A stretch of DNA of 64,000 bases from an uncultured Gammaproteobacteria bacterium (GTDB taxonomy: Bacteria > Pseudomonadota > Gammaproteobacteria > Eutrophobiales > Eutrophobiaceae). Below are positions 46,864 through 55,332 of the stretch, piece after piece. The translations under genes were made by a program, and so were the position numbers. The notes beneath the pieces were generated by a model that saw only the letters and a list, made by a program, of their open reading frames with translations, was not told the DNA's origin and made no database searches. Where the stretch lies: NCBI GenBank assembly GCA_943788815.1, contig CALSRS010000001.1, forward strand, positions 434,001-498,000, given 5' to 3'. Each line of letters opens with the position of its first letter. The stretch's first letter is position 1.

Positions 46864-47292
46864 ATGATAAATACAGTCATTATGAAAGATAAGCAAAATC
46901 ATCAAATATCCATGCGCCTGGATAAGTGGTTATGGTGTGCACGTTTTTATAAAACTCGTCGACTGGCCACAGACGCTATAAAAGCAGGGAAAATTAAGGC
47001 TCAGGGCAGTAAAGTAAAGCCATCTCACAATATTAAGATAGGCGAGGTTTTTGTAATACGTCGAGGTCCATATACCTTTGAGATTACCGTTTTGGGGCTT
47101 GCGAACCATCGCGGAGCTGCCAGTGAAGCAATGTTGTTATACCAGGAGAATGAGGAAAGCCTGAAAAAACGTGAACAACTGGCACAGCAGTTGAAAGCAA
47201 ATAACGCATTGATGCCCCATAACTCTGGCCGACCGACTAAATTGGAGCGTAGGCGAATTATTCGGTTTACGCGAAAGACGAGTGAAGAGTAA
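46864..47292 (+). CDS. hslR: Ribosome-associated heat shock protein Hsp15
   Basis: A small S4-domain RNA-binding protein that rescues 50S subunits carrying blocked nascent chains. MRLDKWLWCARFYKTRRLATDAIKAGKIKAQGSKVKPS (from about residue 16) is the S4 domain, and a basic C terminus with RPTKLERRRI follows. The start is uncertain: ATG at 46864 or 46882. The last residues S-E-E and the stop are encoded by heptameric repeat units, so the array overlaps the coding end. Confidence 0.92.
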   Translation: MINTVIMKDKQNHQISMRLDKWLWCARFYKTRRLATDAIKAGKIKAQGSKVKPSHNIKIGEVFVIRRGPYTFEITVLGLANHRGAASEAMLLYQENEESLKKREQLAQQLKANNALMPHNSGRPTKLERRRIIRFTRKTSEE

Positions 47293-47316
47293 GGGGTAAG
47301 GGGTAAGGAGTGAGGT
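47282..47316. repeat. Heptameric repeat array containing the hslR stop codon
   Basis: Units GTGAAGA, GTAAGGG, GTAAGGG, GTAAGGA, GTGAGGT; the TAA at 47290-47292 falls in the second unit. The first encodes part of the protein. Confidence 0.88.
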
Positions 47317-47338
47317 CTGATGGGCGAAATTTCGATTC

Positions 47339-47428
47339 GTCATGCTGGTGTAAACCAGCATCCAATTAATTTAACGGGCGATCACTAGGCGCTCATATTT
47401 TCACTGAGTGGCGGTCACGCGGAAATGA
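47339..47428. repeat. Hairpin element, rightmost copy in the window
   Basis: ATGCTGGTGTAAACCAGCATCC is followed by a decayed centre (GGGCG...AGGCGCTC) and a degenerate right arm (GCGGAAATGAT). No member of this family was seen between here and 64 kb. Confidence 0.7.
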
Positions 47429-47449
47429 TATCTATATTTCTGACATGTC

Positions 47450-47512
47450 GACCCCTAACCCCTCACTCCTTACCCCTCACTCCTCACTCTTCACTCCTCA
47501 CCCGCCTCTTAA
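47450..47512. repeat. Heptameric repeat array starting in the nitroreductase stop codon
   Basis: On the minus strand: GTTAAGA (contains the TAA at 47509-47511), a 5-bp break, then GTGAGGA, GTGAAGA, GTGAGGA, GTGAGGG, GTAAGGA, GTGAGGG, GTTAGGG. Confidence 0.88.
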
Positions 47513-48111
47513 CCTATGCCCTTCCCCCATACACCATCAAAAAAACATTCTCCCAATGGCTTACGTTGTCGATCTGCCAATTCTCGTTCTTTCATGTCAT
47601 CAGGAATATTCTCTTTTGCCATCTGGTATCCGACAGTCATCATGGCCATAGGAGAATAACGATCTGGAATATTGAATAATTGTTTAACCTTATCTGCATT
47701 AAACCCACCCATCTGATGGGTCATCAAGTTCATCTCTGTTGCCTGTACACATAAACTCATGGCTGCCGCGCCGGTATCATAGCTCCCCCATCGATTGGGT
47801 TTTTCATTTTGGCTGAACAGGGAATCAGATAATATAATTACGATCACTGGGGTATCTTTTGCCCAGGACTGGTTTCCTTCAACCAAACAGTTAAAGGCAT
47901 TTAGCCACGCCGCCTCGTTAGTGGCTTTGTCACAAAAAATCAGTCGCCAGGGTTCATCGCCAAAACAAGATGGACTCCAGCGTGCCGCCTCTGCCAGTGT
48001 GATCAGGTCCTGTGAGGAAAGATTTTTTTCAGGGTCATAGGCCCTACCGCTCCAGCGACTAGCCAATTGTGTATTGATTGGATATTGTGTACTTGCATTT
48101 TTAGATAACAT
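47509..48111 (-). CDS. Nitroreductase family protein
   Basis: An FMN-dependent oxidoreductase of 200 residues. SRWSGRAYDPEKNLSSQDLITLAEAARWSPSCFGDEPWRLIFCDKA holds the FMN-phosphate and ribityl contacts (Arg, Ser, and the SPSxxxxEPWR loop). GAAAMSLCVQATEMNLMTHQMGGFN and MMTVGYQM are the later conserved strands. Members reduce nitro compounds, quinones or flavins with NAD(P)H; the substrate is not predictable. AGGAGAC precedes the ATG. It is divergent from the MoxR operon. Confidence 0.92.
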   Translation of the reverse strand: MLSKNASTQYPINTQLASRWSGRAYDPEKNLSSQDLITLAEAARWSPSCFGDEPWRLIFCDKATNEAAWLNAFNCLVEGNQSWAKDTPVIVIILSDSLFSQNEKPNRWGSYDTGAAAMSLCVQATEMNLMTHQMGGFNADKVKQLFNIPDRYSPMAMMTVGYQMAKENIPDDMKERELADRQRKPLGECFFDGVWGKGIG

Positions 48112-48203
48112 GATGTCTCCTGTTAGAAATCACAATTTGATAATTTTTTAATTGTTGTGACTAAATACCTGTATATCATATTCATCAATGTTAATGTATT
48201 CAT

Positions 48204-49154
48204 ATGGATAAACCCGTAAATATGACAGCCAAGGACACCATACAGAAAATATCTGACAATATTTGTACTGTAATCAAGGGCCAGGAAAGTGCCATCAGAT
48301 TATTGCTATCTGCTTTTATCAGTGGAGGACACGTGTTGCTGGAAGATGTCCCAGGCACTGGCAAAACAACGCTGGCTAAGGCACTGGCAAAATCTATCGA
48401 TGCAGAATATCACCGTGTACAGTTCACTCCTGATCTGCTGCCCACAGATATACTGGGGGTTTCTATTTTTGACCAACGTGACCATGATTTTCGTTTTCAC
48501 CGAGGCCCTGTTTTCACCAATATTTTATTAGCAGATGAAATCAATCGCGCGTCCCCAAGGACACAATCGGCACTACTGGAGGCCATGGGTGAATCACAGG
48601 TAAGTGTGGACGGTGCTAAATATGATTTGGATGAATTGTTTTTTGTCATCGCAACCCAGAATCCCATTGAATTCCATGGGACTTATCCATTACCCGAAGC
48701 TCAAATGGACCGGTTTGCAATGCGTTTTGAACTGGGCTATGTCAATGAAGAACAAGAAGTTGAAATTCTAACTGAACAAAATACAACACACCCTTTAAAT
48801 ATTATTCAGGCATGTTCCCGACGGGATGACATTATAGACTTAAGGAAAGAGTTATCGAATATTCGCGTAAGTGAAGAAATCAAACAATATATTGTTGAAA
48901 TTATTCGCGAGACACGATCAACACAAGGCGTTCTTAATGGGGCCAGTCCTCGGGCATCACTTGCCCTGATGAAATCGGCACAAGCGCTGGCATTGACTGA
49001 TGGCATGGAATTTGTGACACCTGATCATATTCAGGAACTCGCCATTCCAGTGATTGCTCACCGCCTGATGCTGGATTCTCAGGCAAGATTTTCTGGACTG
49101 ACTGCAAAAGGTATCGTTTCTGACATCCTCAAGGCTGTTGTCGTTCCTGTATAG
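48204..49154 (+). CDS. MoxR family AAA+ ATPase
   Basis: An AAA+ chaperone-like ATPase of 316 residues. Walker A is EDVPGTGKTTLAKAL (about 48-60), Walker B is LLADEINRASPRTQSALLEAM, and sensor 1 is IATQNPIE. GTYPLPEAQMDRF is specific to MoxR. These proteins help mature or insert metal cofactors or act on VWA proteins. It starts a tight operon with a DUF58 and a transglutaminase gene, the standard arrangement, 3 bp before the DUF58 gene. No VWA protein is in the window. Confidence 0.94.
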   Translation: MDKPVNMTAKDTIQKISDNICTVIKGQESAIRLLLSAFISGGHVLLEDVPGTGKTTLAKALAKSIDAEYHRVQFTPDLLPTDILGVSIFDQRDHDFRFHRGPVFTNILLADEINRASPRTQSALLEAMGESQVSVDGAKYDLDELFFVIATQNPIEFHGTYPLPEAQMDRFAMRFELGYVNEEQEVEILTEQNTTHPLNIIQACSRRDDIIDLRKELSNIRVSEEIKQYIVEIIRETRSTQGVLNGASPRASLALMKSAQALALTDGMEFVTPDHIQELAIPVIAHRLMLDSQARFSGLTAKGIVSDILKAVVVPV

Positions 49155-49157
49155 GTA

Positions 49158-50525
49158 ATGGTCACCACAGGACGATTACTTTATCTGAATTTCCGTATCC
49201 TGCACCGGATCAGCCGATGGGTACGCGAACGATTTTCTGCCGCCGGGATGCTGATCCTCGGCTGTATTGTGGCATCTGGCATATTTGGAATAGATACGCG
49301 CGCTTCACTCGCCTACCAGATATTTGCTATCACATTTTCACTGTTATTAATTTCTTTACTTGGCTCTTTGGTATTTCGAGCAAAATTAAAATCCACACGG
49401 AAATTACCTGAATACGGGACCGTGTACTTGCCAGTTAAGTATACGGTAGTCATTGAAAATCTGGATAACAAAAATCATTCCGATTTACTTTATACCGACA
49501 TTCTGAAATCAACATTTCCGAGCTTTGAAGAATTCAAATCCACGCATGATCCAGCTGATAAGAAACGCAACTGGTTTGATCGAAAAATCGGCTACCCAAA
49601 ACTGATGAGCCTACTAAGAAGAAATCGCGGCGCATCAACATCATGGATTTCTATTGATAATGTCCCAGCACATGATGAAAAAGAATTTAACATTGAAATT
49701 ATCCCCACACGACGTGGCTATCTGCAATTCTCACACAGCAGGCTTGCCCGCCCTGATCCATTTGGATTATTTTTGTCATTTATTAACCAGAAAAAACAGG
49801 AAAAATTACTTATCCTCCCCCAAACCTATCGGGTACCACACATTAACCTGATGGGACAAAGAAAATATCAACATGGGGGAATTAATCAGGCGAGTCTTGT
49901 GGGCGACTCCCAGGAATTCATGTCATTACGCGATTACCAGCCCGGGGATCCTCTGCGGTCGATACATTGGCGTAGTTATGCAAAACGTGGTGAACCCATA
50001 GTAAAGGAATTCAAAGATGAATTTTTCGTCCGTCATGGACTGGTGCTGGATACATTTATAGAAACCAATACTTATAATCAATTTGAAGAAGCCGTCTCCT
50101 TAGTCGCCTCTTTTTCTCTGTCAGTTAAAGATCAAGATTCATTACTGGATTTACTTTTTATTGGAAATACGTCACATCATTTCACCGCCGGCAGAAGTTT
50201 TGGACAAACATCAAATCTCCTGGAGATACTCGCCTGTGTCACACCTCGTCTCAACAATGATTTTGGCCACCTGGAAAAACTTATAGAAAAAAACTTGCCT
50301 GAATTAAGTGGGTTAATACTTGTATTACTAGACTGGGATGAGAAACGACAAGATATGGCAAGCAGGTTTATTGCCATGAACGTCCCGATCATCGTTTTTG
50401 TGGTGATGGATAAAGTAATGGATCTTGATCCAGGACCATTAAACCAACATCCAGACCGTTTTATTCCTATTGCAGCCGATGACGTCCAGGAAACACTGGA
50501 TAATGTAAACTGGTCAAACCTATAA
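49158..50525 (+). CDS. DUF58 domain protein
   Basis: A 455-residue membrane-anchored protein. Two hydrophobic segments lie at about 30-70, followed by a beta-rich extracytoplasmic or linker region. The DUF58 hallmark RDYQPGDPLRSIHWRSYAKRGEPIVKEF is at about 255-285. The C-terminal part resembles a VWA-like fold (LVLDTFIETNTYNQF) without a full MIDAS. It lies between moxR and the transglutaminase gene, whose ATG follows its stop with no gap. It probably works with the MoxR ATPase at the membrane. Confidence 0.92.
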   Translation: MVTTGRLLYLNFRILHRISRWVRERFSAAGMLILGCIVASGIFGIDTRASLAYQIFAITFSLLLISLLGSLVFRAKLKSTRKLPEYGTVYLPVKYTVVIENLDNKNHSDLLYTDILKSTFPSFEEFKSTHDPADKKRNWFDRKIGYPKLMSLLRRNRGASTSWISIDNVPAHDEKEFNIEIIPTRRGYLQFSHSRLARPDPFGLFLSFINQKKQEKLLILPQTYRVPHINLMGQRKYQHGGINQASLVGDSQEFMSLRDYQPGDPLRSIHWRSYAKRGEPIVKEFKDEFFVRHGLVLDTFIETNTYNQFEEAVSLVASFSLSVKDQDSLLDLLFIGNTSHHFTAGRSFGQTSNLLEILACVTPRLNNDFGHLEKLIEKNLPELSGLILVLLDWDEKRQDMASRFIAMNVPIIVFVVMDKVMDLDPGPLNQHPDRFIPIAADDVQETLDNVNWSNL

Positions 50526-52541
50526 ATGGATACAAGCTTACAAAAACTCCCGCCAGCCCCGCCCTTTACCATCGGTGCCGCTTTAATACTCTGGGCCTGG
50601 CAAACAGAATTCTTAATATTTGCTATTCCCATGATCATTCTGATCGAATTGTCACACTGGACATCCTGGCGGTGGACAGTTAATAACAAGGAATTCAATC
50701 TGATTTCTGATTTTAGTGGTGTGGGATTTTTTATTGTCGTGGTTTATATATTTTCCACAGTGGGATCTAGAGGAATATTCGTAATTTTATCTGTTATGCC
50801 CTTTATCCTTTTTCTGTTATTGATTATTCAATTATATAGTGAACAGGGAAAAATCAATTTAAGTTCGCTGTTTGTCAGTTTAAGAAAACTGGACCCGAAG
50901 ACATCACCTCAAGCCGACAGCAGGATTGATATTTCGCTTGCGTATCTAGCCTTGTGCATTGTTTCTGCAAGTTCAGGTAATAACAGGACAGATTGGTTTT
51001 TTATATTAAGCTTTTGTTTATTCGCGGTTATCCTCTGGCATTTCAGGCCCAGACGTTTCAAATTTGGTGCATGGCTTTGCTTGATTATACTTTCATTTGG
51101 AACGGCTTATGCCACGCAAGAAGGTTTAAGAGATATTCAACGGGCCATGGAATCATCCATTATTGGATTATTTGATCAATTTATGTGGCGATACCGTGAT
51201 CCTGACAGGGCGACCACTGCAATAGGATCCATAGGAAGGCTAAAACGGTCCGATAGAATCGTGATTCGGGTTAAAGCGGATGATGAACTTAATACACCAC
51301 TGTACCTCCGAGAGGCAAGTTATCACCAGTATAACTATGGCGTCTGGAATAATCAGTCACCTGCTTATTCATTAATTGACCCGGGTGTCGATGGAAGCTG
51401 GATACTGGATTCAGGGGACTCTAAAGGAACAATCAATATATCCACTTACATGCCTCGTGAAATTGGTGTAATTCCCGTCCCTCATAGCGCAAATCGTATA
51501 AAAGATATCGCTGCACTGGAAATTAACGTCAATCAGTATGGCGCCGTGAGAATGGAAATCCGTGAAGGCTGGATTAATTATAACTCAGACTATGAAGGTA
51601 ATATGTTGGGTAGCGCTCCTGGAGAGGATGACCTGCAAGTCAAACCCTCATACCAGGCAGATTTTGACCGACTGGCAAGGGAGCTGGATCTTTATGATAA
51701 AACACCCAATGAAGCGATTGCAGAAATCACTCGGCACTTTACTGAAAACTTCACGTATTCATTGGATCAACGCCGCAGTTACCCAAGAGGAAAATTTTTA
51801 CAGAATTTTTTATTTAATACAAAAACAGGACATTGTGAATACTTTGCCACTTCAACGGTACTTCTGCTTAGAACTCTGGGGATTCCGGCCCGTTATGCAG
51901 TTGGTTATGTGGTTGACGAATACAGCACTATGGAAGGTAGTTATGTTGCCCGCTCACGTGATGCCCACTCCTGGGCCCTTGCATATGTGAATGGCGACTG
52001 GCAAATCGTAGATACCACGCCATCTGTTTGGGCACCGTATGAGGATGCAAATGCCTCTGTATTTGAACCCTTTATGGATCTTTATTCCTGGTTGAGTTAC
52101 CGCTATGCGCTATTTCAAGCCAGTGACGAACTTGAACAAGAAGAGAGCAACTACGATTTACTGTATTTCCTCATTCCACTTTTTGTCATTCTAATATGGA
52201 GACTGTTTTTCAAAGACAGGATTAACCGGAAGAAAGTTGCGGGTATACTCAAAATGATACGCAATAAACAGGGAGAAGATTCCAGTTTTTATGCGTTAAT
52301 CGATGAATTCAATCGTGCAGGATATGCGCGTCGTAACGGGGAGACCCTGGCAAGCTGGATGAAGCGCATCAATGAAACAGGCGAATTTCCCGAATTAAGT
52401 GATGCCTTGAAATTACATTACCGTTACCGTTTTGACCCAGGGTTAAGGGGCAAAAAGGTGAAAAAAGAACTGGCACTACTGGTAAAAACTATCATTACAC
52501 GAGGCATAACTCCTATCACGGCGCAAACTGACAAGTATTAA
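50526..52541 (+). CDS. Transglutaminase-like membrane protein (TgpA-type, DUF3488/DUF4129)
   Basis: A 671-residue protein. The N-terminal 200 residues form six or seven membrane helices (DUF3488). A periplasmic transglutaminase core follows with the triad Cys in TKTGHCEYFATSTVLLLRTLGIPAR (about 440), His in SRDAHSWALAYV and Asp in WQIVDTTP. One more membrane helix (YDLLYFLIPLFVILIWRLFF) leads to a cytoplasmic C-terminal domain (DUF4129-like). In Pseudomonas the related TgpA is essential and linked to the cell envelope. It is the last gene of the MoxR operon. Confidence 0.92.
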   Translation: MDTSLQKLPPAPPFTIGAALILWAWQTEFLIFAIPMIILIELSHWTSWRWTVNNKEFNLISDFSGVGFFIVVVYIFSTVGSRGIFVILSVMPFILFLLLIIQLYSEQGKINLSSLFVSLRKLDPKTSPQADSRIDISLAYLALCIVSASSGNNRTDWFFILSFCLFAVILWHFRPRRFKFGAWLCLIILSFGTAYATQEGLRDIQRAMESSIIGLFDQFMWRYRDPDRATTAIGSIGRLKRSDRIVIRVKADDELNTPLYLREASYHQYNYGVWNNQSPAYSLIDPGVDGSWILDSGDSKGTINISTYMPREIGVIPVPHSANRIKDIAALEINVNQYGAVRMEIREGWINYNSDYEGNMLGSAPGEDDLQVKPSYQADFDRLARELDLYDKTPNEAIAEITRHFTENFTYSLDQRRSYPRGKFLQNFLFNTKTGHCEYFATSTVLLLRTLGIPARYAVGYVVDEYSTMEGSYVARSRDAHSWALAYVNGDWQIVDTTPSVWAPYEDANASVFEPFMDLYSWLSYRYALFQASDELEQEESNYDLLYFLIPLFVILIWRLFFKDRINRKKVAGILKMIRNKQGEDSSFYALIDEFNRAGYARRNGETLASWMKRINETGEFPELSDALKLHYRYRFDPGLRGKKVKKELALLVKTIITRGITPITAQTDKY

Positions 52542-52630
52542 TCACCAAAATCTCCCCACATATGGCCATAATCAGGTGCCAGTAACACGTTAATTTCAGT
52601 TATATTTTTCATATAGAGGCAGGTTTTGTT

Positions 52631-52658
52631 TTGTATTCATTTAGAGGGCTGGTACGAT
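52631..52658 (+). promoter_or_regulatory. Possible promoter of the PP2C-FGE gene
   Basis: TTGTAT (52631-52636), a 16-bp spacer ending in TGG, and TACGAT (52653-52658). The extended -10 compensates for the short spacer. The start codon is 116 bp downstream. Confidence 0.4.
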
Positions 52659-52773
52659 GTATACAGTGTATCTATGTGTGCGAAAATGTCTTTGCTATCA
52701 TTGCATGCTTAGGACAAGATAATATTAGTAAACAATAACTTAACAACTATTAAATTAAATCGCGTCGAATATT

Positions 52774-54675
52774 ATGGGACTTGAATTCACACTCGCAGGG
52801 TCACAAATTGATGGTGACCGAGATTATCAGGAAGATGCATTTTTGGTTACACACCTAACCGATGCACAGGGTAACCCCGCTGCCTTGATTATTATCGCTG
52901 ATGGCATGGGGGGACACGCTGCAGGCAATGTCGCCAGTAATATGGCCGTTCAAGCATTCAATAAACATGTCTCTGCAAATTATCCAACGGAAAATCCCGA
53001 TAAAATCCTTCATGAATGTGTCATAAAGTCTAATGCATCAATCGCTGAGACCGTTAAGGAGACACCTGCCCTGGCAGGCATGGGTTGTACCATGGTTGCG
53101 GCGATACTCGAGGCAGGAAAAATCTGGTGGGCAAGTGTCGGTGACAGCCATCTATATGTTATTCGTAATAAAGAACGACAAAAAATCAATGCTGATCACA
53201 GCTATGGTGGGTTCCTGGACAGGATGGAAGCCGCTGGAACGCCGGTAGAACCCGAAGAGGGCCTGGCACGTAATATGTTAATGAGTGCCGTAATGGGCGA
53301 AGATCTCAACGAGATTGATGTCTCCAATGAACCGTTTGATTTACAAGATGGTGACCGAGTTTTTATTTGCAGTGACGGAATGGACACATTAAGTGCGGGA
53401 AAATTTGTACAGTTTTCTGACTGGTCTGATAATCCAAAAGAATGCACAGAAGCACTACTTACTGCGATTGAAGACGAAGCCAAACCTAGACAGGACAATA
53501 CCACCATCGTCGTTGTCGATGTTGCAGAAAAAGCAGCCACGGTAACACCGGCTGCAGAACCAGCTCCTGTGGCAGCGGCTGCAGAACCAGCTCCTGTGGC
53601 AGCAGAACCTGCGCCTGCAGCAGCGGCAGCAGAAAAAACAGCGCAATTCCAGATTGGTGAAACAGAGAAGAAAGGTAATACCGGGATGATTATGGGTATT
53701 GCAGCCGTCGTTGTTATTGGTATTGCAGTAGGCGGCTTTGTGATGTTTGGTGGCGGCAGCACATCTTCACCTGCACCCTCCTCTGCACCAACAACGGCAT
53801 CTGAAAACGATATCTCTGGTCAGGAACAACTAGAGGTAGCTATTGAGGAAGAGGAATCAATAGCATCACAGGCCGAAGACGCTGCAGTTGAAACTGAAAC
53901 TTCCACGCCAGTACCAGAAGTTACAGTTACAGAATCAGATGCAGGCAGTGAGTTTTCGGATAGCTTGAGTGATGGCTCGACAGGACCAATGATGGTCAGG
54001 TTGCCTGCAGGTAGTTTTGATATGGGTAGTTCCGGGTCTTCCAGCAGTGCTGAAGAACGTCCAAGACATAACGTCAGAGTAGATGCATTTGCCATAAGTA
54101 AATATGAGATTAGCTTTGCGCAATATGAAAAATTTGCCGCGGCAACTGGACGAGCGATACCCGATAATTTCTATATGGAAAAAGAAACCCATCCGGTCAT
54201 CTATATCAGTTGGGATGATGCATTCTATTACACCAGATGGTTATCAGAGCAAACAGGCGAAGAATATCACCTGGCATCTGAAGCCCAATGGGAATATGCC
54301 GCAGGAGCAGCAGCCAGAACCACCTACTGGTGGGGATACAATGAAGAGCCCAATCGTGCCCATTGTTTTGGATGTGGTTCCGGTCTTGACCCCAGAAAAC
54401 CTACCAAGATTGGTAGCTTTGGCCCAAATAAATTTGGCGTACATGATACCGCAGGCAACGTAGCTGAATGGGTCCGCGATTGCTGGCATGATAATTATGA
54501 TGGGGCTCCAAGCCGGGCAGAAGTCTGGGAAGGCGGAGATTGCTCTTATCGGGTCGTTAGAGGTGGATCTTATAGCAGTCCACCCACTTCCATCAGGCAT
54601 GCCAAACGAGACAAATTCAAGTCTGATTCTACCTATGACCATATCGGAATCCGTATCGTAAGACGAGTTGATTGA
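52774..54675 (+). CDS. PP2C phosphatase - transmembrane - FGE-like fusion protein
   Basis: A 633-residue three-part protein. Residues 1-250 are a PP2C serine/threonine phosphatase with intact metal-binding motifs: RDYQEDAF, IADGMGGHAAGN, WASVGDSHLY, ICSDGMDTL and RQDNTTIVV. An Ala-Pro-rich linker with repeated EPAPVAA leads to a membrane helix (about 310-330) and an acidic stretch. Residues 408-633 are a formylglycine-generating-enzyme-like domain (MVRLPAGSFDMGS, AQWEYAAGA, GNVAEWVRDCW, RVVRGGSY). The two active-site cysteines after RGGSY are absent (SSPPTSIRHAKRD), so this half is probably a binding domain. Topology suggests a cytoplasmic phosphatase coupled to an outside sensor. Confidence 0.92.
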   Translation: MGLEFTLAGSQIDGDRDYQEDAFLVTHLTDAQGNPAALIIIADGMGGHAAGNVASNMAVQAFNKHVSANYPTENPDKILHECVIKSNASIAETVKETPALAGMGCTMVAAILEAGKIWWASVGDSHLYVIRNKERQKINADHSYGGFLDRMEAAGTPVEPEEGLARNMLMSAVMGEDLNEIDVSNEPFDLQDGDRVFICSDGMDTLSAGKFVQFSDWSDNPKECTEALLTAIEDEAKPRQDNTTIVVVDVAEKAATVTPAAEPAPVAAAAEPAPVAAEPAPAAAAAEKTAQFQIGETEKKGNTGMIMGIAAVVVIGIAVGGFVMFGGGSTSSPAPSSAPTTASENDISGQEQLEVAIEEEESIASQAEDAAVETETSTPVPEVTVTESDAGSEFSDSLSDGSTGPMMVRLPAGSFDMGSSGSSSSAEERPRHNVRVDAFAISKYEISFAQYEKFAAATGRAIPDNFYMEKETHPVIYISWDDAFYYTRWLSEQTGEEYHLASEAQWEYAAGAAARTTYWWGYNEEPNRAHCFGCGSGLDPRKPTKIGSFGPNKFGVHDTAGNVAEWVRDCWHDNYDGAPSRAEVWEGGDCSYRVVRGGSYSSPPTSIRHAKRDKFKSDSTYDHIGIRIVRRVD

Positions 54676-54748
54676 TTTACGGGAATAATTGGAACCTGGT
54701 TATGATATTTCAGTCCAATAGAAAGACTGAAAGAATGAGGGGTTAATT

Positions 54749-55324
54749 ATGAGCATATCTGACAAGGCCGGGCGAACAGTTGTGGTGTCCATCATACTGC
54801 TCAGTTCAAATTCATTAAGTGCTGATGAAAACTCTCCAGGTAAACCCAATGTCCTCAATCAGATTCCATATTCATCTAATCAATTTCCAGAGCATGCAAT
54901 TGTTGTCGAATCAGAGCGATATGGTAGAGGGACATTCACAAGCTATCCCTCAAAATATAATAATCATCGCCCGATTAAATCTTCCAGAAATCGGAATGTC
55001 TATCATCCTCGTAATCTCCCCAGGAGTTATTCCTCTCCTCAATCAGGGGTCAGCTATTATTACTCAACGCCAATAACGAATAGTGGGTATATACAGATTG
55101 AATCAAATCATGGCAACTATAATAACCGTAGACAATCACCACAGTTCAGATCTGGTTCACCGCATATAAATTACGCATATGGTGCTCAACCCGTCACCCG
55201 CCATAAGTTATACCAGCAATATCAGTCCTATCCTTATTATCAACAGGCCTATCCTGCTGGTCATGCTCACGTGACAACACCGCAACCCAGACCCCAATGT
55301 CTCGGTCCAAATTGTGGAAAATAG
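54749..55324 (+). CDS. Secreted Tyr/Asn/Ser-rich hypothetical protein
   Basis: A 191-residue exported protein with no recognised family. The signal peptide (TVVVSIILLSSNSLSADE) is followed by a low-complexity chain rich in Tyr, Asn, Ser, Pro and Gln, with several Tyr clusters (SYYYSTP, QSYPYYQQAYP). It ends with two Cys in CLGPNCGK. GAGGGG lies seven bases before the ATG. It follows the PP2C-FGE gene by 70 bp on the same strand and may be co-transcribed. The composition suggests a disordered or self-assembling surface protein; that is inference. Confidence 0.72.
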   Translation: MSISDKAGRTVVVSIILLSSNSLSADENSPGKPNVLNQIPYSSNQFPEHAIVVESERYGRGTFTSYPSKYNNHRPIKSSRNRNVYHPRNLPRSYSSPQSGVSYYYSTPITNSGYIQIESNHGNYNNRRQSPQFRSGSPHINYAYGAQPVTRHKLYQQYQSYPYYQQAYPAGHAHVTTPQPRPQCLGPNCGK

Positions 55325-55332
55325 CCCGGATT

